Part shown: positions 1 to 8,575 of the stretch, in pieces
Numbering within the stretch: position 1 is the stretch's first letter
How the letters are laid out: the number at the start of each line of letters is the position of its first letter
Assembly (NCBI GenBank): GCA_947258625.1
Contig: CAMYJN010000053.1
Coordinates: 1 to 9,833, forward strand
DNA: 9,833 bases
Source: an uncultured Polyangiaceae bacterium
Lineage (GTDB): Bacteria; Myxococcota_A; Polyangia; Polyangiales; Houyiibacteriaceae
Reading direction: 5' to 3'
Notes under the pieces: generated by a model
What the model was told of the DNA's origin: nothing
Database searches by the model: none
Seen by the model: the letters and a program-made list of their open reading frames with translations, nothing else
Position numbers and translations under genes: made by a program

Positions 1-199
1 CATCGCCCGCCTCGCCGCCGGGGTGGCAGCCTTCGCAGAACTCAGCGTAAACCTCGGAGCCGGTCGCGACGTCGGTCGATTCGAGCGGGAATTCGAAGCT
101 CGCCAGCGACAGCGCGGTGGTTCCACCGGACTCTTTCGAACAAGCAAACGCGAACGCCAATAGGCCGATCATCAGGACCGCGAACAGATTCTTCCCCAT
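1..199 (-). CDS. c-type cytochrome lipoprotein, N-terminal part (runs off the window)
   Basis: The visible 66 residues begin MGKNLFAVLM, a short Lys-containing n-region followed by a hydrophobic stretch ending FAFAC. Cys20 fits the broad lipobox pattern, although Ala at -3 is less usual than Leu or Val. After a Ser/Gly/Thr-rich linker comes the haem attachment motif C55-E-G-C58-H59. The product is therefore predicted to be exported and lipid-anchored, carrying covalent haem c in the periplasm. A GAGAGGA Shine-Dalgarno lies about 7 nt before the ATG, supporting this start. The gene starts 24 nt after the thiC stop on the same strand, so readthrough from thiC is likely. The axial Met ligand and the C-terminus lie outside the window, so the redox partner and exact cytochrome class cannot be named. 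Confidence 0.85.
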   Translation of the reverse strand, partial: MGKNLFAVLMIGLLAFAFACSKESGGTTALSLASFEFPLESTDVATGSEVYAEFCEGCHPGGEAGD

Positions 200-215
200 C
201 TTTTTTCCTCTCCCC

Positions 216-2102
<1,887 letters not shown>

Positions 2103-2106
<4 letters not shown>

Positions 2107-2129
2107 GGCCGACTCTAGCACGGCCCTCG
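2103..2129. repeat. Perfect 9-bp inverted repeat upstream of the riboswitch
   Basis: CGAGGGCCG (2103-2111) and CGGCCCTCG (2121-2129) are exact inverted copies around a 9-nt spacer (2112-2120). One arm overlaps the outer end of riboswitch P1. The spacer contains TGCTAGAGT on the minus strand, which resembles an extended -10 element. The dyad could be an operator, a leader hairpin competing with P1, or chance in GC-rich DNA. The sequence alone does not decide. Confidence 0.45.
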
Positions 2130-2169
2130 GCGCGCAGCTATCCTCGGCCGCACCGTCCTCGGAAAGACC
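2107..2169. promoter_or_regulatory. Divergent intergenic region, putative promoters of thiC and the MBL operon
   Basis: This is the only space between two divergent transcription units, so the thiC promoter must act here or just inside the neighbouring plus-strand gene. On the minus strand TAGAGT (2117-2112), preceded by TG one base upstream, is a weak extended -10 that would place the start near 2105, at the first base pair of riboswitch P1. On the plus strand TATCCT (2139-2144) is a possible -10. Neither has a convincing -35. A GGAAAG ribosome binding site (2161-2166) precedes the plus-strand gene. The promoter assignments are tentative. Confidence 0.35.
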
Positions 2170-3456
2170 ATGACTGCGACGCCTCTCTATCGCTCCCGCC
2201 CCTCGGGCTTCGACATTCAGCCGGCCTCGCAGGCCGAGGCTCGAAGGATCAACGACTTCATTTATCTCTCGGAGGGACTTTCCAACTCGTATTTGATCAC
2301 GACACCCGAAGGGCGCGTGGTGGTCAACACCGGGATGGGGTTCGAAGCGCCCATTCACAAACGGAACTACGACGCCATCGATGAGAGCCCGCTTCGTTAC
2401 ATTCTGCTCACGCAAGGGCACGTCGACCACGTCGGCGGCGTCGACCTCATGCGCGAAGCAGGGACCAAGCTCGTCGCTCATGCCCGCAACCAAGCGCATC
2501 AGGCCGACGATGCACGCATCGCGTCGTTTCGAGCCTCGCGTAGCGCATTCGCCTTTGCTGACGCGATCGCGCGTGCCTGGACGTACATTCAAGAACAGGT
2601 TGGCGGCGGGATCCCTGCGCAGTCGCGTCCGATTCCCGACATCACCTTCAAAGAGCGCCACGAGCTCGAGCTGGGCGCGCTTCGGATGGAGCTCATCTGG
2701 ACACCGGGCGGGGAGACGACCGACTCCATGGTGATCTGGTTGCCGGATCACGGAGTCTGCTTCACGGGCAATCTCTTCAGCGCGCTGTTCGGGCACTTTC
2801 CGAACCTCGTCACGGTGCGGGGCGATCGGTATCGCGAGGCGCTGGGCTTCATCGACTCGCTCGAGACGGTGCTCGCGCTCGAGCCCGAGCTGCTGCTGCC
2901 CGGGCATCACGGACCGGTCGCGGGCAAGGAGACCATTCGCGAGGAGCTGACACGGCTGCGTGATGCGGTTCGCTATGTCCACGATCAAACCGTGCGGGGC
3001 ATGAATCACGGCAAGGACGTCCACAGCCTCATGCGCGAGATTCAGCTGCCGCCGGAGCTGGAGGTCGGCGAGGGGTACGGAAAAGTGTCCTGGAGCGTGC
3101 GAGCGATCTGGGAGAACTATGCTGGCTGGTTTCACCACAGCTCGACGACAGAGCTGTATCCGGTGCCCGCTTCGAGCGTATACGGCGATTGGGTCGAGCT
3201 CGCCGGCGGCGCGGATGTGGTGGCGCGGCGCGCCGACGAGAAGTTGAGCTCAGGCGAGCCGCTCCAGGCGATTCACCTCGCCGAAGCCGCGCTCCGGGAA
3301 TCGCCCAGAAACATCGCCGCGCTCGAGGTCATGATCCGCGCACACGAGCAGCTCGAACGCGAGAGTGAAAACTTCTGGCTGACGCAGTGGCTTCGCAAGC
3401 AGCTTGCAGGACTCCGTTCTACCCTCGAGGCGGCAGAAAGCGCGGATTCGAAGTGA
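2170..3456 (+). CDS. MBL-fold hydrolase with alkylsulfatase-type dimerisation region
   Basis: The N-terminal half (about residues 25-265) is a metallo-beta-lactamase fold: VVVNTG, then the metal motif TQGHVDHVGG (Q82, H84, D86, H87), TPGGET (178-183), FTGN (198-201) and LLPGHHGP (H246, H247). The segment GYGKVSWSVRAIWENYAGWFHHS and the following helical stretch to about residue 400 resemble the dimerisation region of SdsA1/BDS1-type alkylsulfatases, which hydrolyse primary alkyl sulfates. At 428 residues it lacks the C-terminal SCP2-like domain of those roughly 650-residue enzymes. The first His of HxHxDH is Gln and the usual acidic residue after FTG is Asn, so the metal site differs from a standard binuclear one. 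No signal peptide is seen, so it is probably cytosolic. GGAAAG 6 nt before the ATG supports the start. It is the first gene of the cluster and overlaps the sulfotransferase start by 4 nt. Substrate unknown; sulfate ester cleavage is an inference. Confidence 0.85.
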   Translation: MTATPLYRSRPSGFDIQPASQAEARRINDFIYLSEGLSNSYLITTPEGRVVVNTGMGFEAPIHKRNYDAIDESPLRYILLTQGHVDHVGGVDLMREAGTKLVAHARNQAHQADDARIASFRASRSAFAFADAIARAWTYIQEQVGGGIPAQSRPIPDITFKERHELELGALRMELIWTPGGETTDSMVIWLPDHGVCFTGNLFSALFGHFPNLVTVRGDRYREALGFIDSLETVLALEPELLLPGHHGPVAGKETIREELTRLRDAVRYVHDQTVRGMNHGKDVHSLMREIQLPPELEVGEGYGKVSWSVRAIWENYAGWFHHSSTTELYPVPASSVYGDWVELAGGADVVARRADEKLSSGEPLQAIHLAEAALRESPRNIAALEVMIRAHEQLERESENFWLTQWLRKQLAGLRSTLEAAESADSK

Positions 3457-4712
3457 ACGACTGGGCGAACGACATTCGAATCGACGACCTCGGTGCGCCG
3501 GTTCTCACGCGCATGCAAAAGATGGTGGTCGACGGCTTTGCCGGTGCAGAGGTCGAGCTCAGCGAGGGTGCGGTGCTGAAGGAGGCCCAGACGCGAACTG
3601 GGCTTTCCGAATTTGGACCGGAGGATTTCCGCGAGCGCCTGGCGGTCTGGTGCCGGGCGGTCGACGAGGATGCAGAGCTCGGTCCGATGGGGCGGGTTCG
3701 ATTCTTTGGCGACATGGTGCGCTACGCCGCGAACCGTTTGCGGTTTCACGACCTTCTGCGGCGACACCCGGAGATCCTCGACGTGAAGATCCGAACACCG
3801 ATCATCATCGCGGGGCTTCCCCGCTCGGGGACCACGCACCTGCTCAACTTGATCGCCGCAGACAGCCGTCTCCGCTCGCTTCCCTATTGGGAGAGCCTCG
3901 AGCCAATTCCCGATCCGAGCCAGCTGCCCGGGCGCAAAGAGGAGGATCCGCGGTATCTGAAGTGCGCCGCCGAACATCAGATGCTCGGCCAGGTCGCCCC
4001 CTTACTCAAGAACATGCACGACCTGGCTCCGGACCATGTTCACGAAGAAATCGAGGTCGCAAATCTCGATTTTTCGTCCTACCAGCCCGAGTGGCTTGCC
4101 GTGGTTCCGCGTTGGCGTGACTACTACTACGCCCACGATCAGCGCCCGCACTACGAGTACATGAAGAACGTGCTCAAGGCTCTGCAGTGGATGCGAGGTC
4201 CGGATCGATGGGTCCTGAAGTCGCCCCAACATTTAGAGCAGCTTGGCCCGCTGATCGAGACGTTTCCGGATGCGACCGTGGCCATCACGCATCGAGACCC
4301 GGTGTCCGTGGTCGCTTCGGCGATCACGATGCTCACCTACGGGGACCGCCTTCGGCGCACCAGGGTGGATCCGCCCGCCGTGGCGGCGTACTGGATCGAT
4401 CGGGTCGAACGACTTCTGCGCGCCTGCGTGCGGGACCGGGAGCTCTTGCCTGAAACCCGAAGCATCGACGTGCTCTTCCACGAGTTCATGGCGGACGATG
4501 TGGCGATGGTGGAGCGCATCTACGAGGTGGCGGGCATCGAAATGAACGATGGCGCGAGGTCCGAGCTCGAACGCTACATGGTCGCGAACCCGCGCGGGAA
4601 GCACGGCCGCATCGTGTACGACCTTCCAGGCGATTTCGGAGTCGATCCAGGGCTGCTTCGCAAGCGCTTCGATTTCTACTACGAACGATTCCCTATCAAG
4701 GCGGAGAGATGA
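3453..4712 (+). CDS. PAPS-dependent sulfotransferase family protein
   Basis: Predicted to transfer sulfonate from 3'-phosphoadenylyl sulfate (PAPS) to a hydroxyl or similar acceptor. The 5'-phosphosulfate-binding loop is GLPRSGTT (residues 121-128 from the GTG start), preceded by the strand TPIIIAG. The 3'-phosphate-binding motif is THRDPVSVVASAITML, beginning at about residue 279. An N-terminal helical region containing RTGLSEFGPEDFRE and LLRRHPEILD is typical of the bacterial Sulfotransfer_3-type branch. I chose GTG at 3453 because it overlaps the upstream stop as GTGA and gives 419 residues with the expected N-terminus. An ATG at 3387 would overlap the upstream gene by 70 nt with unrelated residues, and ATG 3513 would cut about 20 residues. 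It ends in an ATGA overlap with the dehydrogenase gene. No signal peptide. The acceptor cannot be inferred from motifs; neighbours suggest a hydrophobic alcohol. Confidence 0.87.
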   Translation: MNDWANDIRIDDLGAPVLTRMQKMVVDGFAGAEVELSEGAVLKEAQTRTGLSEFGPEDFRERLAVWCRAVDEDAELGPMGRVRFFGDMVRYAANRLRFHDLLRRHPEILDVKIRTPIIIAGLPRSGTTHLLNLIAADSRLRSLPYWESLEPIPDPSQLPGRKEEDPRYLKCAAEHQMLGQVAPLLKNMHDLAPDHVHEEIEVANLDFSSYQPEWLAVVPRWRDYYYAHDQRPHYEYMKNVLKALQWMRGPDRWVLKSPQHLEQLGPLIETFPDATVAITHRDPVSVVASAITMLTYGDRLRRTRVDPPAVAAYWIDRVERLLRACVRDRELLPETRSIDVLFHEFMADDVAMVERIYEVAGIEMNDGARSELERYMVANPRGKHGRIVYDLPGDFGVDPGLLRKRFDFYYERFPIKAER

Positions 4713-5716
4713 TCAAGCAGGTCAAGATTCACGGTCCGGGCAAGGTTGGGCTCGATGATGCGGAGAAACCCAAGCCTGGGCCTCGTGATGCCGTGGTGCG
4801 CGTTGCGGCCTGCGGCGTCTGCGGCACCGACGTTCGCTACGTTCGCATGGGGGGTCTCGGGCGTGCCATGCCGCTCGGGCACGAGCTCTCCGGGGTCATC
4901 GAGACAGTGGGCGCCGAAGTGTCCAATCTAGAGCCGGGAATGCGGGTCGTGCTCAACCCGACCGCGTCGGCAAACATGATCGGCAACGGCGGCTCCGAAG
5001 GTGGCTTCACGCAGGAGCTCCTCGTTCGAAACGCTGCCGACGGCGGTTGCCTGTTTCCAATCCCCGATGCGCTTCCGATGCACCTGGCTGCGCTCTCGGA
5101 GCCGCTCGGCGTTGGGATGAACGCGGTCGACCGGACGAACGTCGCGCCGGGGGACAAAGTCGCGGTCTTCGGTGCCGGCCCCATCGGGCTTTCCGCGATC
5201 GCCACCCTGCGTGACCGTGGCGTCACGGATGTCGTCGCCATCGATCTCTCTCCACGGCGGCTGGAGCTGGCGACCGCACTCGGCGCCCGCGCGACGGTGA
5301 ACGCCTCGGAGCAGGACCCTTGGGTCGAGCTCAAGAAACTTCATGGCGAGGCACCGCTGATGGGTGCGCCCATGGCGGGGACCGACGCCTACATCGAGGC
5401 GTCTGGCGCGGGCAAGGTGATCACCGACGTCCTGCAAAACGCAAAGGCCGAGTCGCGGCTCACGGTGGTGGCGCTCCACGAGCAGTCGGTCAACGTGAGC
5501 TTTCTCTGGGTCATGATGAAGCAGATGACGATCCGCGGCGCAATGGAGTATCCGGCGGACTACAGCGAGGCAGTCGAGCTGCTGACCCGTTGGGACCTGT
5601 CGCCGATGATCACCCATCGGTTCCCGCTCGAGCGAATCAGCGAAGGAATCGAGGTGGCTGGCGATCCAAATGCAGGCGGCAAAGTCATGATCGATATCGA
5701 CCTCGAGGTGCGCTAA
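4709..5716 (+). CDS. Zinc-dependent medium-chain alcohol dehydrogenase
   Basis: A 335-residue medium-chain dehydrogenase/reductase that should oxidise an alcohol or reduce a carbonyl with NAD(P). The catalytic zinc ligands are visible: C38 in CGVCGTD, H58-E59 in LGHELSG, and E131 in SEPLGVGMNA, the last as in sorbitol dehydrogenase-like members. The Rossmann motif GAGPIG is at 155-160, and the acidic residue in VVAIDLS after the second strand favours NAD over NADP. The four-Cys structural zinc loop of classical alcohol dehydrogenases is absent: the stretch around residues 83-103 has no Cys. The start overlaps the sulfotransferase stop (ATGA), with AAGG and GGAG just upstream, so translational coupling is likely. 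Annotation as threonine or sorbitol dehydrogenase by similarity would be unsafe; the neighbours point to a lipid-like alcohol. Confidence 0.92.
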   Translation: MIKQVKIHGPGKVGLDDAEKPKPGPRDAVVRVAACGVCGTDVRYVRMGGLGRAMPLGHELSGVIETVGAEVSNLEPGMRVVLNPTASANMIGNGGSEGGFTQELLVRNAADGGCLFPIPDALPMHLAALSEPLGVGMNAVDRTNVAPGDKVAVFGAGPIGLSAIATLRDRGVTDVVAIDLSPRRLELATALGARATVNASEQDPWVELKKLHGEAPLMGAPMAGTDAYIEASGAGKVITDVLQNAKAESRLTVVALHEQSVNVSFLWVMMKQMTIRGAMEYPADYSEAVELLTRWDLSPMITHRFPLERISEGIEVAGDPNAGGKVMIDIDLEVR

Positions 5717-6465
5717 TGAGCAACGCGGCAAACTTTGATTTCTCGGGTGCGCGAGTCCTGGTCACCGGAGGCTCCAATGGGATCGGCGCGGCCATCTCGA
5801 AAGCCTTTGCCGATGCCGGCGCCGACGTCGCGATCACCGGGACGCGCGCTTCGGCGAGCGAGTACGACGGCGACCTGTCCGCCTACGAGTACCATCAGCT
5901 CGAGCTCGCCGACAAAGCCGCGATCGAAGCGCTGGCTGCTTCGCTCGAAAACCTGGATGTGCTCGTCAACAATGCAGGCGCGAATTTTCCCGGTGGGAAG
6001 CACGAAGCGGTGCCAGATGTCTTCGAGGAGTCGGTTGGCATCAATCTGTTTGGCGCGTATCGACTTGCAGTCGGCTGTAAGGACAAGCTGGCCGCGAGCG
6101 AGCTCGAAGGTGGCGCGAGCGTCGTCAACTTGGCCTCCATGGGCGCATTCCACGCGGTCCCGATCGTGCCCGGCTACAGCGCAGCCAAGGCCGGGATCGT
6201 TCAACTCACCAAGAACCTCGCGGCGACCTGGGCCGGCGATGGCATTCGCGTCAACGCCGTCGCCCCCGGCCTCATCGAAAGCAACATGACCAAGCTCATG
6301 AAGGGCGTGGAGCCGCTCGAAAAGCCCTTCATCGACCGTACGCCGCTCGGGCGCTGGGGCGCACCGGACGACATCGCGCCGGTCGTGCTCTTCCTGGCTA
6401 GCTCGTCGGCCCGGTTCATGACGGGACAAACGATTCTGGTCGATGGGGGCTACTCGATCACCTAG
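5716..6465 (+). CDS. Classical short-chain dehydrogenase/reductase (SDR)
   Basis: A 249-residue cytosolic SDR with a complete motif set: cofactor glycine motif TGGSNGIG (17-24), NNAG, catalytic Ser141 in NLASMG, and the YSAAK pair Tyr154/Lys158. The C-terminal pattern PLGRWGAPDDIAPVVLFLASSSARFMTGQTILVDGG is that of FabG-like SDRs that oxidise secondary alcohols or reduce ketones. No Arg follows closely after the glycine motif, which weakly favours NAD. The ATG shares one base with the upstream stop (TAATG), and GAGGTG lies 5 nt before it, which fixes the start firmly although the frame stays open far upstream. Its place beside a second dehydrogenase suggests consecutive or opposing redox steps on one substrate. 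The substrate is not identifiable. Confidence 0.94.
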   Translation: MSNAANFDFSGARVLVTGGSNGIGAAISKAFADAGADVAITGTRASASEYDGDLSAYEYHQLELADKAAIEALAASLENLDVLVNNAGANFPGGKHEAVPDVFEESVGINLFGAYRLAVGCKDKLAASELEGGASVVNLASMGAFHAVPIVPGYSAAKAGIVQLTKNLAATWAGDGIRVNAVAPGLIESNMTKLMKGVEPLEKPFIDRTPLGRWGAPDDIAPVVLFLASSSARFMTGQTILVDGGYSIT

Positions 6466-6473
6466 GCCGTGCG

Positions 6474-7391
6474 ATGACCAAGATGTCCAAAACCGCCCTC
6501 TTCGACGCTGCCCTCACGTACGGAACCTTTCCCGCGGTGTTTGGCGGTGCGATGGGGCTCGGGATCTACGGTGTCGCGCAGGGCTGGAATCCGGTCTTCA
6601 CCGCGATGGGACTCGTAGGCGCCGTCGTTCTTCTTCTGCTCGTCCTCGAGCGGGTCCACCCCTACCAAGAGGAATGGCTTCACAGCCATGGAGACCTTCG
6701 GACCGATCTCATCCACAACCTGGTGAACTTCTGGATTCCCGAGGTGTACACGGTTGCGTTCGTCGGCGCGCTCACCGTCGCCGCGGCTTGGCTGTCGAAT
6801 GCTGTTGGCGCCGATCTTTGGCCCAAGGAGTGGCCGCTGCTCGCACAGCTGTTGCTCGCCCTCGTCATCGCCGAGCTCGGGACCTATTGGATTCACCGCC
6901 TGATGCACGAGCACCCGTTGCTCTGGCGCTTTCACGCGGCGCACCACAGCGCGCCACGGCTCTACTGGCTCAACGCGGGTCGCTTCCATCCGCTGGACCT
7001 ATTCGCACAGCAGTTCCTCGCGCTGACGCCCTTGATTCTCCTAGGCGCCGACATGCGCATCATTGCCTTGCACACGCTCTTCACCGCCATTCACGGCATG
7101 TTTCAACACGCCAACGTGGACATTCGGCTTGGCCCGCTCAACTGGTTCTTCAGCATGGCGGAGCTCCACCGCTGGCATCACTCCAAGCATCTCGAAGAGG
7201 CGAACACGAACTACGGCGCCAATCTCATCTGCTGGGATATCGTCTTTCGTTCTCGGTTCTTGCCACGCGACCGCCAGCCGCCTACGGAAATCGGCATCAA
7301 ATCTTTGCCGAACTTTCCCGGCGGCTACTGGGCCCACCTGCTTTCCCCTTTTCGCTGGAAGACGATCGAAGCGAACGCTCGGACCGAGTAG
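6474..7391 (+). CDS. Sterol desaturase / fatty-acid hydroxylase superfamily membrane enzyme
   Basis: A 305-residue integral membrane protein with hydrophobic segments near residues 19-37, 41-58, 88-107, 122-140 and 180-200. The di-iron histidine clusters are all present: H141-x3-H145 (HRLMH), H154-x2-H157-H158 (HAAHH), H172, H212, and H232-x2-H235-H236 (HRWHH). Members use O2 and a di-iron centre to hydroxylate or desaturate sterols, fatty acids, sphingolipids or carotenoids, with the active site on the cytoplasmic face. The gene begins 8 nt after the SDR stop, with no clear Shine-Dalgarno; a second in-frame ATG at 6483 is possible. As the oxygenase of the cluster it could install the hydroxyl that the dehydrogenases or sulfotransferase use. 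No dedicated reductase or ferredoxin lies next to it. Confidence 0.92.
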   Translation: MTKMSKTALFDAALTYGTFPAVFGGAMGLGIYGVAQGWNPVFTAMGLVGAVVLLLLVLERVHPYQEEWLHSHGDLRTDLIHNLVNFWIPEVYTVAFVGALTVAAAWLSNAVGADLWPKEWPLLAQLLLALVIAELGTYWIHRLMHEHPLLWRFHAAHHSAPRLYWLNAGRFHPLDLFAQQFLALTPLILLGADMRIIALHTLFTAIHGMFQHANVDIRLGPLNWFFSMAELHRWHHSKHLEEANTNYGANLICWDIVFRSRFLPRDRQPPTEIGIKSLPNFPGGYWAHLLSPFRWKTIEANARTE

Positions 7392-7440
7392 CCGCGTCCT
7401 CGGGTTTGGGCGATGCTTCGTTTTCCGCTACAGAACAGTG

Positions 7441-8538
7441 ATGAGGTTTGGGCAAATCGGGGGCTGCCTTCTGCTGCTGTGCGTGATCGGCTGCGGAGGG
7501 GAGGACTCGACCCGGTCTGGGCCTGCCTTGCAGCCGCGCCCCGAGGCGCAAACCTGCTTGCCGGACCCGTCCCAGCCCATGCCGGCGCGTCTTTCCGACA
7601 CCGGTTGCTTCACCGACCTCGAGATGCTTACGCCGGGGCCAGATCTGATTCCATACGAAGTGAGCTCGGCTCTGTGGACGGATGGTGCGTTCAAGCCACG
7701 GTACATGGTCGTCCCGACCCCAAAACGGATCTCCATCGCCGAGGACGGCTCCTGGGGCTTTCCGGACGGCAGCGTGTTGATCAAAGTCTTCGGCTTCGAG
7801 TTCGATGCAAGCGATCCTGAAAGCCGCCGTCCCGTCGAGACGCGGTTCATGGTTCGGAACGATGGGCGTTGGGACTACTTCACCTATGAATGGAACGACG
7901 AGGGCACCGATGGCGAGCTGCTCGAGTCGCGAAAGACGGTTGAATATACGATTGCAGGAAGCGCAGGGCCCGAGGTCATCCAGTACTTGTTCCCGCAGCG
8001 CGAGGACTGCACCACTTGCCACTTCGAGGCGATTCATGAAGTGCTCGGCCCGAAGACCTCGCAGCTCAACCGCAACCATGACTACGATGGGCTGGTCGCG
8101 AACCAGCTCTTTGCGATGGCGGAAATCGAGCTCCTCGACCTCGGCGAGGAGGGTGCGTTCGATCCAAGCGCGCAGCCTAAGATGGCGAATCCGCGTGCCG
8201 GTGAGGGAAGCCTCGAGGAGCGAGCCCGCGCGTATCTCGACGTGAACTGCGCCCATTGCCATCGTCCCAAGGTTTATGCCGACACCGCGCTCCACGGACT
8301 CGACCTGCGCTATGAAGTCTCCCTCGATGAGAGCGGGTTGTGCGAGCAGATGAGGTACTTCCCCGCCTGGGCAGGCATGCCGCGCGTCGCGCCCGGGGAT
8401 CCGGATGGCTCCGGCATCCTCCAGCGATTCGTCCTCGATGACGCGCAGCGGATGCCTTCGATCGGCACGTCGGTCGTCGATCCATTTGGCACCACGCTGC
8501 TCCGCAATTGGATCGCGCAGCTCCAAAGCTGTCCATAG
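7441..8538 (+). CDS. SO2930-family diheme c-type cytochrome lipoprotein
   Basis: The 365-residue product begins [18 protein letters not shown], a signal peptide with lipobox V15-I16-G17-C18, so it should be lipid-anchored outside the cytoplasm. Two haem c motifs are present: C190-T-T-C193-H194 and C270-A-H-C273-H274. Characteristic family segments are [77 protein letters not shown] and [12 protein letters not shown] recognise this as the uncharacterised SO2930 (HNE_0200) type; its electron partner is not established. I chose the ATG at 7441 because it gives an intact lipoprotein signal; the frame stays open upstream but encodes no matching sequence. No strong Shine-Dalgarno is visible, and GTG at 7438 is a minor alternative. 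It lies 49 nt after the desaturase gene and 37 nt before leuS, so cotranscription with either is possible. Confidence 0.88.
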   Translation: MRFGQIGGCLLLLCVIGCGGEDSTRSGPALQPRPEAQTCLPDPSQPMPARLSDTGCFTDLEMLTPGPDLIPYEVSSALWTDGAFKPRYMVVPTPKRISIAEDGSWGFPDGSVLIKVFGFEFDASDPESRRPVETRFMVRNDGRWDYFTYEWNDEGTDGELLESRKTVEYTIAGSAGPEVIQYLFPQREDCTTCHFEAIHEVLGPKTSQLNRNHDYDGLVANQLFAMAEIELLDLGEEGAFDPSAQPKMANPRAGEGSLEERARAYLDVNCAHCHRPKVYADTALHGLDLRYEVSLDESGLCEQMRYFPAWAGMPRVAPGDPDGSGILQRFVLDDAQRMPSIGTSVVDPFGTTLLRNWIAQLQSCP

Positions 8539-8575
8539 ATCGCCGCCCTGTCGCCAACATGCTATGGCAGGCGCG

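Noticed and set aside
5320..5715. Upstream extension of the SDR reading frame by 132 codons
   Set aside because: It overlaps the dehydrogenase gene and encodes Arg/Gly-rich nonsense; GAGGTG plus ATG at 5716 and the normal SDR N-terminus fix the start.
7063..7440. Upstream extension of the diheme cytochrome frame by 126 codons
   Set aside because: It overlaps the hydroxylase gene in another frame and would bury the lipoprotein signal peptide internally.
6443..7441. 332-codon plus-strand open frame over the membrane hydroxylase
   Set aside because: Out of frame with the His-cluster protein, and its Arg/Ser/Pro-rich translation is typical of a frameshifted shadow.
7297..8526. 409-codon minus-strand open frame over the diheme cytochrome
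   Set aside because: Opposite a lipoprotein with two haem motifs and a signal peptide; no motif of its own.
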